Shown here piece after piece: positions 10,701 to 18,527 of a DNA stretch of 64,000 bases (position 1 is its first letter; each line of letters starts with the position of its first letter). The notes under the pieces are model-generated. The model made no database searches. It saw only the letters and a program-made list of their open reading frames with translations, and was not told the DNA's origin. The position numbers were made by a program, and so were the translations under genes. The DNA is from Acidobacteriota bacterium (GTDB lineage Bacteria; Acidobacteriota; Blastocatellia; Pyrinomonadales; Pyrinomonadaceae): positions 155,858 to 219,857 of the forward strand of contig JAFAZX010000027.1 in assembly GCA_019239425.1 (NCBI GenBank), in the 5' to 3' direction.

Positions 10701-11418
10701 TCAACAGGTCGGGTGACGCGGAGAGCAGCTCGTCCAGCGTCTCGGTGCGCAGACCGACCACGAGAGTCTTCAGCGCCCGCGGGTTGCCCCCGAGTCGGTG
10801 GACGATCTCGCGCCGCCTTTCCGACGGAACGGTTCCCTCCAGACCCTGGGATTCCAGGAGTTCCGTGAATAACGCTTCGGCCTCCTGATCCGGGAGACCT
10901 TGCACCTCCTCGACCTGACAATTCTCGCTCCACCTCTCGGTCTTGATGACCCGGTTGCTGATGAGTAGCAGGCGGCCCCGTGCGTGCGGGGAGTTGTTGA
11001 GGTCTTCGACCAGTTTCGCCCACGCGTGAGGAGGTGTGCTCTTCTCTTTCGGGAGCAGACGCTGGAACTCGTCCACCACGACCAGAATTTGCTCATGTCG
11101 GAGGACATCGAGCAGAGCCCTGTCGAGTCTTGCCTCGCCGGCTTTGTCGAACTCCTGCACCAGCCTGGGCAATCCGTGCGCGTCGAGAGCAAAGGCCAGG
11201 TCCAAACAGAGATCGCCCACAGGGTCGGCCGAGTCAAGCGGCGACTCCACCGGGTCGAGACTCCGTGGCGCTCGCGTCGCCACGGCGAGGGCCAACTGAC
11301 TTTTCCCGCAGCCGGGGAAACCCTGCAAAATGGCAACGGGCGGCCCGCCCGGTAGCCATTTGCTTACGAGGCGCTCTATGATGTCGTCTCTTTGTCGGCC
11401 GTGAAATCTAATCGGCAT
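7798..11418 (-). CDS. STAND-like NTPase-TPR-glycosyltransferase fusion
   Basis: A 1206-residue protein of three parts. Residues 1 to about 330 are a P-loop NTPase with Walker A GFPGCGKS (33-40), Walker B ILVVVDEF (111-118), a sensor-like strand LLISNR (151-156) and the STAND-type GGNPRAL motif (210-216), followed by a winged-helix-like region. Residues about 330-800 are helical TPR-like repeats, two of them (about 510-566) nearly identical. Residues 810-1206 form a GT-B glycosyltransferase of family GT4: HGGLSTFNRDL at its start, GRVEDYQLKG (1016-1025), and MPSRKEGFGLVGLEAIASG with the E-x7-E pair at 1105 and 1113. All three parts keep key residues. STAND proteins are regulated switches, many in antiphage defence or signalling; a glycosyltransferase as the C-terminal output domain is unusual. 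No operon partner is evident. Function is not established. Confidence 0.85.
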   Translation of the reverse strand: MPIRFHGRQRDDIIERLVSKWLPGGPPVAILQGFPGCGKSQLALAVATRAPRSLDPVESPLDSADPVGDLCLDLAFALDAHGLPRLVQEFDKAGEARLDRALLDVLRHEQILVVVDEFQRLLPKEKSTPPHAWAKLVEDLNNSPHARGRLLLISNRVIKTERWSENCQVEEVQGLPDQEAEALFTELLESQGLEGTVPSERRREIVHRLGGNPRALKTLVVGLRTETLDELLSASPDLLSPGDVVLDPRLVEDFEREVLERALPMLEADLLKFMRWLSVHRRPFKKEALAQFTGGRDTPDALRKQLFDRFLLERTAGGDVPHPLAREISVTRLRTEGREWAQAHNLAANYYFRYFKARQLTGASNLAASYTELRHHLYEAGRIFELHEASEKLTQYAISQIGLTTPVPTHREALEERIALLSALPDDQRPKVLEYHLARCLLKRGEDGDKERALKHARRATGRHPHAAAWILLLDLEYELNGINSALPVITDALRNIRADQDAVTIYRHGAELMAKDGRLNDAIKLLETGIAEPGMTGLFSLYQACAELMAKDGRLGDAIKLLETGIERIPADKSLSTLYQLAIKLAGKAGDYAKAESLVAKGLAVIPKGKYGRHRIVEVALRVFSARNDADALRRLIGFTGPRQIDTQQRILVEYLLTRISGDWGKSVEVAQKGRSNFPDYVPFRSQEVDARLALGQVKEAYAVMKEYDIKEKKQHDDNPVIWLKAYVSLVAGQLEEGKSLAAMYAPKDFDPSGPLDEAEMLHLWSVARNGMNDPVELFFPGLAEYRRQVAAQSRESEEEPAAETSERLCLLVVAAEWDSRHGGLSTFNRDLCTALAGAAARVVCYVPEASAEERRRAREADVELVEASKMPGMKGEALLAQPPSLPDGFVPDVVVGHDRITGAASVSLVRYHYPGSKRVLFIHTSPEEIEWHKEPREDSTGAARAAERKREQLGLAEGCDLVVAVGPHLLSEFATDLHGAGNPVPIMELTPGLPERSDNAAAALPLSVRCLILGRVEDYQLKGLDLAAKALARVVANWRQGNPPKLVVRGAPVGTDAALGKRLAEDSAPTELDVVIRHYSADETEIRNDLREASLVLMPSRKEGFGLVGLEAIASGVPTLLSAQSGLAETLRRHAPQLASEWILPVTGDAVTKWAERIEFLLTGREGAFARAAVLRERLAAELDWKQAAAELLGRLAHVRLGRT

Positions 11419-11650
11419 CTGAGGGCTTCTGTGTGACGGCGCGTCGCCATCGTTGTTGAGGCTTCAGCCGCGCACGTCTGGAGTTCAAGGTTCAACCGAC
11501 CTCGGTGAGTTACCAAACGACCAACGCTAACTTTGACCGCAGCTGTGTTATACCACGATGAAGCCGCGTAATATTAGGCGCGCACAGGTGTAAACGCCTT
11601 TCCGAAATCATGAAACCATTCAGGGGAGAGTTTCATACGCCCGCCTGTGT
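11419..11650. other. Leader region of the STAND-glycosyltransferase gene
   Basis: A 232-base gap upstream of the fusion gene and downstream of a crotonase read the same way. On the minus strand it contains a 20-codon frame starting at about 11636 (MKLSPEWFHDFGK...), with only a weak GGCGGG ahead of it; I do not call it a gene. No terminator hairpin follows the crotonase, so read-through is possible. Confidence 0.4.
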
Positions 11651-12421
11651 TTATTTGTCTTTTTTGAGGAAGCGGGCGACGCCGGCGCGGCAGTCTTCGG
11701 TGAGGCGGGCGATGGTGTTGAGGTCGGCGCCGGTCTGGAGGGCGGCGTCGAAGGTGAGGCCGTCCATCTGGTAGAGGAGGCGCTTGGTGAGCGTGACGGC
11801 CGTGCGGCTGACGCGCTCGAAGTCCGCGACGTAGCGCTCGACGCGCGACTCGAACTCTTCGTCTTCGAAGACGTGGTTGACGAGGCCGGCGCGTTCGGCC
11901 TCCTGCGAGGAGATTTCCGCGCCGCGCGTGACCAGCTCGAAGGCGCGCTTCTCCGAGACGTTGCGGCGCAGGATCGCCATCACCATCGCGGGCACGAAGC
12001 CGATCTTCACCTCCGGGTAGCCGAAGCGCGCCGAGGCCGCGGCGAGCACGATGTCGCACGCGGTCGCCAGCCCGCACCCGCCCGCCAGCGCGCGCCCGCG
12101 CACGGCCGCGACGACCGGCACACGCACGCGCCGGATGAGCGCGTACAGCTCCATCAAAGAGCGCGCGTCTTCGAGGTTGTCGCTCACGGAGCCTTCGGAG
12201 ATTCTCCTGAGCGCCGAGAGGTCTGCGCCCGAGCAGAAGTCCGCGCCCGCGCCCGTGACGAGCACGGCGCGCACGTCCGCGCGCGCGTCCGCGTCGCGCA
12301 GCGCCTCTTTGAGTCCGCCGACCAGCTCGTCGTTTAAGGCGTTACGCTTCTCGGGCCGGTTGAGCGTGACGAGGGCGACGTGGCCCTCGACGGCGTAGAT
12401 GAGTGGCGGGTTCTCTGACAT
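11651..12421 (-). CDS. Enoyl-CoA hydratase/isomerase family protein
   Basis: A full-length (256 aa) crotonase. The oxyanion hole is formed by FCSGADLSAL and LAGGCGLATA, and both catalytic Glu positions are filled (GYPEVKIG and KRAFELVTRG), unlike the crotonase at 7093. It should hydrate a 2-enoyl-CoA. It lies four bases downstream of an epoxide-hydrolase-like gene and near a split AtuA protein and a carboxyltransferase, so it may act as a methylglutaconyl- or isohexenylglutaconyl-CoA hydratase in branched acyl or terpenoid catabolism; that role is inferred from context only. Confidence 0.88.
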   Translation of the reverse strand: MSENPPLIYAVEGHVALVTLNRPEKRNALNDELVGGLKEALRDADARADVRAVLVTGAGADFCSGADLSALRRISEGSVSDNLEDARSLMELYALIRRVRVPVVAAVRGRALAGGCGLATACDIVLAAASARFGYPEVKIGFVPAMVMAILRRNVSEKRAFELVTRGAEISSQEAERAGLVNHVFEDEEFESRVERYVADFERVSRTAVTLTKRLLYQMDGLTFDAALQTGADLNTIARLTEDCRAGVARFLKKDK

Positions 12422-12425
12422 CTCA

Positions 12426-13322
12426 TCAGTCTTCCAAAAATCTCAACAGCGCGGCGTTGACTTCCGCGGGCGCCTCCTGCTGCACCCAGTGGCCCATGCG
12501 CCCGAGGCGTACCTCCGTGTAGGGCGCGTCCACGTAGTCGACGGTGCCGGCCACGGTCTCGGGGAGGATGGCGAAGTCGCGCTCGCCGTAGACGAAGAGC
12601 GTGGGGACGCGCACGCGCTCGCGCGGCCTGATCTCCCTGTCTTTGAAACTTCGGCCGAGGAAGGCGCGGAGGTTGGCGCGGTAGTAGTTGATGCCGCCCG
12701 TGACCGCGCCCGGCTCGCGCAGGGCGCTCTTGAGAACCTCGATGTCCTCGTCGCTGAACGTGCCGGGGCGAGAGGTCGCGCGCAACATCTTACCTAACCC
12801 GGCGAAGTTGTCTCGGCTCATCCACCACTCGGGCAGCGTCGGGAGCTGGAAGAAGAACATGTACCAGCTCCGCAGGAGCTGTTTGACGGTCAGGTTCTTC
12901 CGCCAGACGGCCGGCGGCGGCGTCTGGAGCGACGCGAGCTTCCAGACGTAGTCGGGGTAGTACTGCGCGACCGCCCACGCGACGGCGCCGCCCCAGTCGT
13001 GCCCGACGACGGCCGCCTCGCGCGCGCCGAAGTGGCGTATGAGGCCGGTCACGTCGTCCACGAGGCGCTGCATCCTGTACTCCTCGACGCGCGCGGGCTT
13101 GTCACTCAGGTTGTAGCCGCGCATGTCGGGCGCGACGACGCGGAAGCGCCGGCCCAGCGCCTTCAACTGATGCCGCCATGAATACCAGCACTCCGGGAAG
13201 CCGTGGAGCAGAACGACCAGCCGCTCGCCCTCGCCGGCCTCCGCGTAGTGCAGGCGCACGTCGCCGACCTGCGCGTAGCCGTGGCGGATCTCGGGTTCGG
13301 TGCCCGCGTGTTCGTCAGCCAT
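12426..13322 (-). CDS. Alpha/beta hydrolase, epoxide hydrolase-like
   Basis: About 298 residues. Family features are the oxyanion motif HGFPE, the nucleophile elbow GHDWGG with Asp as nucleophile (the epoxide hydrolase/haloalkane dehalogenase type, not a Ser esterase), an acid residue around YGERDFAI and the catalytic His in MGHWVQQE. A cap domain with aromatic residues (SWYMFFFQLP) fits epoxide hydrolases. The ATG at 13322 overlaps the end of the upstream AtuA-like small subunit by eight bases; a TTG at 13334 is in frame but unlikely. Substrate unknown. Confidence 0.87.
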   Translation of the reverse strand: MADEHAGTEPEIRHGYAQVGDVRLHYAEAGEGERLVVLLHGFPECWYSWRHQLKALGRRFRVVAPDMRGYNLSDKPARVEEYRMQRLVDDVTGLIRHFGAREAAVVGHDWGGAVAWAVAQYYPDYVWKLASLQTPPPAVWRKNLTVKQLLRSWYMFFFQLPTLPEWWMSRDNFAGLGKMLRATSRPGTFSDEDIEVLKSALREPGAVTGGINYYRANLRAFLGRSFKDREIRPRERVRVPTLFVYGERDFAILPETVAGTVDYVDAPYTEVRLGRMGHWVQQEAPAEVNAALLRFLED

Positions 13323-13671
13323 TTGGAATCTCAACTCCGAGCGAGCGCGCCTCTTCGTCAGACACGTCGATCTCCATCCTGAGCAGCGCCGTCGAGAAGG
13401 TCTTGCCCTGCGCGTCGGTCATGAGCGAGAGCGTGCCGCCGCCGCCCAGGCTTTCGTGCAGGAGGAAGTTGAGCGCGCCGAGATTCGGCAGCTCGAAGCG
13501 CTCGACGCCGCCCTTGACCAGCCCGCGAAAGTGCTCCTTGACCCGCTCGGCCGTCACTACGCGCGCGAGCAGAGGGTAGAACGCCTCGCGCAGGGCGATG
13601 AGGCCGACGTTCGCCGTGTCGCCCTTGTCGCCCGAACGCGCGTGCGCGAGTTTCAGCAGTTTGATTCTCAT
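13315..13671 (-). CDS. AtuA-related small protein (AtuA C-terminal-like subunit)
   Basis: A 118-residue protein starting MRIKLLKLAHARSGDKGD, the characteristic start of the AtuA C-terminal domain (the GDKGDTANVGLIA block). In many bacteria this domain is fused to the AtuA (DUF1446) protein; here it is separate from the large AtuA protein at 14323, with a Nudix gene between them. AtuA is required for acyclic terpene utilisation in Pseudomonas, but its reaction is not known. It overlaps the following hydrolase gene by eight bases, so the two are translationally coupled. Confidence 0.82.
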   Translation of the reverse strand: MRIKLLKLAHARSGDKGDTANVGLIALREAFYPLLARVVTAERVKEHFRGLVKGGVERFELPNLGALNFLLHESLGGGGTLSLMTDAQGKTFSTALLRMEIDVSDEEARSLGVEIPNG

Positions 13672-13762
13672 GACTACTTAACCTAAGTGCGTGCCTCAAT
13701 CCGTCGACGCGGCGATCCGTGCACAGCCTCTCCGTAATGAGCAACCGAGTAGCCCAACGCCT

Positions 13763-14326
13763 TCACTTCCCTTCCGGCAGGCCCGACAGCGCGAGCCACT
13801 GGAATGCCATCACGACGAGCGAGTGGTCGATGTGGCCCTCGCGTATGAGCGAGGGGATGCGCGCTAAGGGTTCGAGCCGCACGCGCGTCCACTCCGTGCT
13901 GTCGTTCGCGGGCTCCCGCCTGTGCTCGACGCCGCGCGCGAGGAAGGTGTGAATCCAGTTGTTCTGGATGGCCGGGTTCGGCCGCGTCTTGCCGAGGAGG
14001 ACGACTTCGGACGCCTCGTAGCCCGTCTCCTCGAACAGCTCGCGCGCGGCCGTCTCGGGCGGCTCCTCGCCCGGGTCGACCATCCCGCCGGGTATCTCAA
14101 GCGAGACGGCCTCCGCCCCGTGGCGGTACTGCTCGATGAGCACGACCTCGCCCGTCTTCGTCAGAGGGATGACGTTGATCCAGTCCGGGGCCTCGATGAC
14201 GTAGAAGTCGTGCACGCGCCCCTCACGCGGGTCGGCCGAATGGTCGCGCCTCACCTTGAAGACGCGGCAGTCCGCGACCTGCTCCGAACGCTCCCGTCTC
14301 CACAGTAGCGAGTCGTCGTCGCTCAA
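13763..14326 (-). CDS. Nudix hydrolase, ADP-ribose pyrophosphatase-like
   Basis: A 187-residue Nudix protein. The Nudix box reads G-x5-E-x7-R-E-L-x-E-E-x-G within the segment starting [18 protein letters not shown] and ending EETGY, with all metal-binding Glu residues present. The preceding segment ([15 protein letters not shown]) and the Pro-containing loop RPNPAIQN are typical of ADP-sugar or ADP-ribose pyrophosphatases. Its first four bases overlap the end of the AtuA gene, so it belongs to the same transcription unit, though no metabolic link between the two is known. Confidence 0.9.
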   Translation of the reverse strand: MSDDDSLLWRRERSEQVADCRVFKVRRDHSADPREGRVHDFYVIEAPDWINVIPLTKTGEVVLIEQYRHGAEAVSLEIPGGMVDPGEEPPETAARELFEETGYEASEVVLLGKTRPNPAIQNNWIHTFLARGVEHRREPANDSTEWTRVRLEPLARIPSLIREGHIDHSLVVMAFQWLALSGLPEGK

Positions 14327-15699
14327 ACTTCCGTCACCTCCACGCTGGATTCGATCTCAGTTTTAGGGATGAGGGCGGGCCAGTAGGCGACGACCTCTTC
14401 GACCTTGGGACGCCCGCCCGCGAAGCCGGTGACGGCGGGCGGGCCGGTGAGGATGAGCGGCGCGATCTCCTTCGTGAAGCGCTCGATTGATTTGCGGTCT
14501 TCGCCGCGGACGCCGATGCGCAGTTGCACCTCGGGCGCGTCCCCGCCGGGCTCGCCCGCGAGCGGGCCGTGCGTGGCGTTGGCGCCGACGAACTCCGTGA
14601 GCACCTGTTCGAACTTCAGGCCCAGCCTGTCCAGACGCGCGCGCAGGATTTGGTCGGCGGCGCGCGCCTTCGCGTACGCGTCGGGCCAGGCGTAGACGAG
14701 CGTGCCGACGGCCTTGAAGCCCGCCGCGTAGCTGATCGAGACTTTCAGGAACTCGGTCGCGGGCGTGCCCCGCACGCCGTAGACGAGGACGCGGTCAGCC
14801 CCGGCGTCTTCGAGCCGGATGCTCGTGAAGTCCGCGACGCAGTCGGGCGTGATGTAAGCCTTCGGGTCGCCCATCTCGTAGACGAGCTGCTCCTTGACCG
14901 AGGGGAGGTTGACGCGCCCGCCCGTGCCCTCGTGCTTCGTGACGACGAAGGTGCCGTCGGGCCTGGCCTCGACGATGGGGAAGCCGACGTCGGCGAGGTC
15001 TGGGATGTTCTGCCAGTCGTACTGACAGTTGCCGCCCGTCGACTGCGCGCCGCACTCGATGATGTGGCCGGCGACCGTGCCGGCGGCGAGCCTGTCCCAG
15101 TCGGTCTCGTCCCAGCCGAACTCGTGAATCATAGGCCCGAGCGTCAGCCCCGTGTCGGTCGAACGTCCGGTGATGACGACCTGCGCGCCCTGGTTCAGGG
15201 CCTCGACGATGGGCCACGCGCCGAGGTAGGCGTTCGCGCTCTGGACGCGTTCGCGCACTTCGGAGAGCGGCGCGCCGGTGTCCATGTTGCGCAGCTCGAC
15301 GCCGCGCTCCAGCAGCTCGTCGAGTCGGCCCATGATGTCGTCGCCGCTGACGGTGCCGATCTTTAATTTACCCGCGAGTCCGAGTTCGCGGGCCACGTCG
15401 CGCACGGCCTCGGCGCAGCCCTTCGGGTTGACGCCGCCCGCGTTGGCCGTGACTCGGATTCGTCGCCCGACGCAGTCGGGCAGAATCTCGCGCATGAGGG
15501 GCACGAAGTCGCGCGCGTAGCCGGCCTGTGGGTCGCGCGCGCGCTGCTTCTGCATGATCGACATCGTGACCTCGGCGAGGTAGTCGAGCATGAGGTAATC
15601 AATCGGCCCCTCGCGCACCTGGCGCACGGGCGCGTCGAGCATGTCGCCCCAGAAGCCCTGCCCGCAGGCGATGCGGATCGTCTCTTTCGGTCTGCTCAT
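14323..15699 (-). CDS. AtuA family protein (DUF1446), large subunit
   Basis: A 458-residue protein starting [19 protein letters not shown]. Conserved blocks of the acyclic terpene utilisation AtuA family are present: the N-terminal [33 protein letters not shown] and the [14 protein letters not shown] segment. The start at 15699 is preferred because a longer reading would translate a hairpin repeat. The matching small domain is encoded separately at 13315. Together with the crotonases and the carboxyltransferase at 16620, it suggests a branched acyl-CoA or isoprenoid degradation block. Its biochemical reaction is unknown. Confidence 0.88.
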   Translation of the reverse strand: MSRPKETIRIACGQGFWGDMLDAPVRQVREGPIDYLMLDYLAEVTMSIMQKQRARDPQAGYARDFVPLMREILPDCVGRRIRVTANAGGVNPKGCAEAVRDVARELGLAGKLKIGTVSGDDIMGRLDELLERGVELRNMDTGAPLSEVRERVQSANAYLGAWPIVEALNQGAQVVITGRSTDTGLTLGPMIHEFGWDETDWDRLAAGTVAGHIIECGAQSTGGNCQYDWQNIPDLADVGFPIVEARPDGTFVVTKHEGTGGRVNLPSVKEQLVYEMGDPKAYITPDCVADFTSIRLEDAGADRVLVYGVRGTPATEFLKVSISYAAGFKAVGTLVYAWPDAYAKARAADQILRARLDRLGLKFEQVLTEFVGANATHGPLAGEPGGDAPEVQLRIGVRGEDRKSIERFTKEIAPLILTGPPAVTGFAGGRPKVEEVVAYWPALIPKTEIESSVEVTEV

Positions 15700-15742
15700 A
15701 AAAGGTGCAGGCAGTTTATCGGATACGTGACGGCAATGACAA

Positions 15743-15868
15743 AGCCAGAGGCGGAAGCCCGACCGTGAGGGAGGGCGTCGGACAAACGCAAGAGGGATGA
15801 CGAAGGACTCTATGCCTTCCGTCATCCCCCTTTTTGTCAGACCGACGCCCTCCCTCACGGTCGGGCTT
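15743..15868. repeat. Nested hairpin, GAAGCCCGACCGTGAGGG family
   Basis: Arms GAAGCCCGACCGTGAGGGAG...GGCGTC near 15755-15780 and the complement near 15840-15866, with an inner inverted pair (GATGACGAAGG / CCTTCCGTCATC). Related copies lie at 18311-18412 and 28941-29084. Confidence 0.8.
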
Positions 15869-15879
15869 CTGCCATTTAA

Positions 15880-16482
15880 TCAGCGGCGGCCGCGGCCGCG
15901 GCCGAACCACATCTTGTTTGTGGTATACGGGGCGGGCCAGAGACTCAGGCTGTCGCCGCGCTTGCGCGCGCGGACGTTGAAGACGAGGGGCGTGGGCGGC
16001 GTCCCGACCGAGATGTCGGCGAAGTAGAAGGCCGCGCTGACTTCGCCTCGCGTGAGCACGGCGTAGACGCGGCCGTTGTGGTTCATGCCCTCGCCCGTCA
16101 ACGTGAAGGTGTTGCCGGTGATGGTCAACGTGGCCTCGCCCGACATATCGTGGCCGCCCGTCGTCTTGACGGGGCCGGTGTAGGTGCCGGACAGGTCAAC
16201 CTGCTCGCCGGACAGGTCGCCGCGCGAGTCGTCGTCCTGTCCGGCGACGGGCGCGATGACGGCCATCTCGTTCGTGACCTGCGCGGGGGCGCGGCGCCGC
16301 CCGCGGCGTCCGCGGCGCGGCCTGGGCGTCATGTTGGCGTTGTCGTTCTGGGCGCTCTCTTCGGTCGTGCTGCTGTTGGCGTTCTGCCCCGTGGCGCTGG
16401 CGTCGGCCAGCACGAGCGCGGCACTGGCAAAGGCCGCGAAGAGAAGGACGACGAAGAACCTGAGTGTGTGCTTGTTGCTCAA
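15880..16482 (-). CDS. Secreted protein of unknown function
   Basis: A 200-residue protein with a signal peptide (hydrophobic residues 9-27), then a Ser/Asn-rich and a very Arg-rich linker (PRPRRGRRGRRR), and a C-terminal beta-rich region in which DLSGTYTGPV and LTITGNTFTLTG resemble a small lipocalin-like or beta-sandwich sequence. It ends with a GRGRGRR tail. No enzymatic motif or named family is recognised. The upstream gene on this strand is the carboxyltransferase; a hairpin repeat separates it from the AtuA gene. Confidence 0.75.
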   Translation of the reverse strand: MSNKHTLRFFVVLLFAAFASAALVLADASATGQNANSSTTEESAQNDNANMTPRPRRGRRGRRRAPAQVTNEMAVIAPVAGQDDDSRGDLSGEQVDLSGTYTGPVKTTGGHDMSGEATLTITGNTFTLTGEGMNHNGRVYAVLTRGEVSAAFYFADISVGTPPTPLVFNVRARKRGDSLSLWPAPYTTNKMWFGRGRGRR

Positions 16483-16619
16483 GGTGGTTTGCCTCCTGTC
16501 TAACGCCGCGCGCGTCGCCGACGACGCACGTCAGCCAAAGTGTTGGAAGACCCGGGGATTCTGCTTGCTTGAGTGGCCGTAGTTTCGCACAAAGCGATTG
16601 CCCCTTGCACGGATTTTTT

Positions 16620-18260
16620 TCAAGTCAGCTCCCGCGGCAGCACGTACTGTCCGAGGTGCGGCCCCGAGTAGTTGAGGCTGACGCCGAGCGCCAGTTCGAG
16701 CGCGTCGCGCGTCTCCTCGGGCGCGATACAAGCGTCCACGTAGCCGCGCGCCGCCGCGTACTTCGCGTCGAGCTGCTGCTCGTAGTCCTCGCGCACGCGC
16801 GCCATCTCTGACTTCAACTTCTCGTCCGGCTCGCGCCCCTCGCGCTTCAGCTTGTCGAGCTGCGTGCCGTAGATGGCCTGGACGGCCGAGTCGCCCTCCA
16901 TCACGCCCATGCGCCCCGTGGGCCAACTGAAGATGAAGTCGGGGTCGAAACCCTGCCCCGCCATCGCGTAGTAGCCCGCGCCCGAGGCGTGGTTGACCGT
17001 GAGCACGATCTTCGGCACGGTGGCCGTCGCCATCGCCTCGACGAAGCGCGCGCCCGCGCGGATGATCCCACTGTGCTCGGCGTCGGCCCCGATCATGAAG
17101 CCCGACACGTCCTGGATGAAGAGGAGCGGCGTGCGGTGCCGGTTACAGGTCTCGATGAAGTAGGCGACCTTCTCGGCCGACTCGGTGTAGATGATGCCGC
17201 CGAACTTCGGCGGCTTCCCCTTCTCCCTGACGAGCCCGCGGCTGTTGGCGATGACGCCGACCTGTATTCCTTTGAGCCGCGCGTGGCCCGTGATCATCTC
17301 GCGCGCGTAGTCGGCCTGGAACTCGTCGAGCCGGCCGCCGTCGAGGATGCACTTGAGGACTTCGCGCGCGTCGTAAGGTTGACGGTGGTCTTCGGGCAGA
17401 ATCTCGTAGAGGTCTGCGAGCGGCCGCGCAGGGGCTTCCGGTTCGATGACCGAGACGCGCGGCAGCTCGGGCGTCGGCAGCTCCGAGATGACCTCGCGAA
17501 TCTTCGCGAGGCAGGCCTCGTCCGACTCGACGCGGTAGTGCGCGACGCCCGAGATTTCGTTGTGCGTGCGCGCGCCGCCCAGGGTCTCGTTGTCAATCGT
17601 CTGGCCCGTCGCCCCTTTGACGAGGTTCGCGCCGCCGAGCCCCATGAACGAAGTGCCCTCGACCATGATGATGATGTCGGAGAGCGCGGGCAGGTACGCG
17701 CCGCCCGCCACGCAAGGCCCCATCACCGCCGCCACCTGCGGCACGCGCAGGTAGCGCCGCATAACCGAGTTGTAATAGAAGATGCGCGCCGCGCCGTACT
17801 GGCCGGGGAAGACGCCGCCCTGGTAAGGCAGGTTCACGCCCGCCGAATCGACCAGGTACACAATCGGCACGCGCGAGCGCATCGCGACCTCCTGCGCGCG
17901 CAGAATCTTCTTGATGGTCTCGGGCCACCAGGAGCCGGCCTTCACCGTCGCGTCGTTGGCGACGACGACAACTTCTCTTCCCCCGACGCGCCCGACGGTC
18001 GTCACCACGCCCGCCGCGGGCGCGCCGCCCTCGTACTGGTCGTAGGCGACGAGCAGCCCGACCTCCTGCGCGTAGGAGTCCTTGTCGAGCAGCAACGTGA
18101 CGCGCTCGCGCGCCGTCAACTTCCCCTGCTCGTGCTGCTTCCTGATCTTGTCCGGGCCGCCGCCCGCGCGCAGGCGCTCTTCGAGCGCGCGCAGTTCCTC
18201 CGTCAGCCCGCGCAGGCGCGCGCCCTTCCCCGTGTGAGCCGTCGTTGCTTCACCACTCAT
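16620..18260 (-). CDS. Acyl-CoA carboxylase carboxyltransferase subunit (methylcrotonyl/geranyl-CoA carboxylase beta-like)
   Basis: About 546 residues with both halves of the carboxyltransferase fold: the N-terminal acyl-CoA site (VVVANDATVKAG, YLVDSAGVNLP, MGPCVAGGAYLPALSD) and the C-terminal carboxybiotin site (FIQDVSGFMIG, ASGAGYYAMAGQGFDPDF). The sequence style, especially NDATVKAG and LVDSAGVNLPYQ, is closer to methylcrotonyl-CoA or geranyl-CoA carboxylase beta than to propionyl-CoA carboxylase. The biotin carboxylase and biotin carrier are not in the window. ATG 18260 is chosen because it gives the usual N terminus; 18302 is possible. AtuA and crotonase genes nearby fit leucine or acyclic terpene degradation. 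Confidence 0.9.
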   Translation of the reverse strand: MSGEATTAHTGKGARLRGLTEELRALEERLRAGGGPDKIRKQHEQGKLTARERVTLLLDKDSYAQEVGLLVAYDQYEGGAPAAGVVTTVGRVGGREVVVVANDATVKAGSWWPETIKKILRAQEVAMRSRVPIVYLVDSAGVNLPYQGGVFPGQYGAARIFYYNSVMRRYLRVPQVAAVMGPCVAGGAYLPALSDIIIMVEGTSFMGLGGANLVKGATGQTIDNETLGGARTHNEISGVAHYRVESDEACLAKIREVISELPTPELPRVSVIEPEAPARPLADLYEILPEDHRQPYDAREVLKCILDGGRLDEFQADYAREMITGHARLKGIQVGVIANSRGLVREKGKPPKFGGIIYTESAEKVAYFIETCNRHRTPLLFIQDVSGFMIGADAEHSGIIRAGARFVEAMATATVPKIVLTVNHASGAGYYAMAGQGFDPDFIFSWPTGRMGVMEGDSAVQAIYGTQLDKLKREGREPDEKLKSEMARVREDYEQQLDAKYAAARGYVDACIAPEETRDALELALGVSLNYSGPHLGQYVLPRELT

Positions 18261-18310
18261 CTTTAATTTTCCCGTGACCTCGGATTGACTGGAACATAAC
18301 ACAAGCCCCG

Positions 18311-18412
18311 CCGGGGCGGAAGCCCGACCGTCAGGGAGGGCGTCTAGCTTACGCCATGCGAAACGACGGATGACATACGCCCTCCCTGACGGTCGGGCTT
18401 CCGCCTCTAAAC
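18311..18412. repeat. Hairpin, GAAGCCCGACCGTCAGGG family
   Basis: Arms GGCGGAAGCCCGACCGTCAG...GGAGGGCGT and the exact complement enclose about 45 bases. It lies between divergent genes (the carboxyltransferase and the HAD phosphatase), so it cannot serve as a terminator for either. One base (GTCAGG for GTGAGG) is changed on both arms, a compensated change. Confidence 0.85.
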
Positions 18413-18527
18413 CGTTGAAAACGCACCGCGGTTACAAAATCGGTGCGAAATAGGGTAAACTTTCCGCCCTGCAATAAAGTTAAAGCCGGAGCTTGTGACC
18501 GACCCGTTTCGTGTTGGAGGACTCTTT

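Noticed and set aside
11574..11650. A 20-codon frame (MKLSPEWFHDFGK...) upstream of the STAND fusion
   Set aside because: It has only a weak GGCGGG site, no recognised similarity, and could arise by chance; it may be worth checking as a leader peptide.
14524..15366. Long plus-strand frames opposite AtuA, the megaenzyme, metH and others
   Set aside because: Their composition (Arg/Val/Asp-rich, no motifs) matches antisense reading of GC-rich genes, and the minus or plus partners carry clear family motifs.
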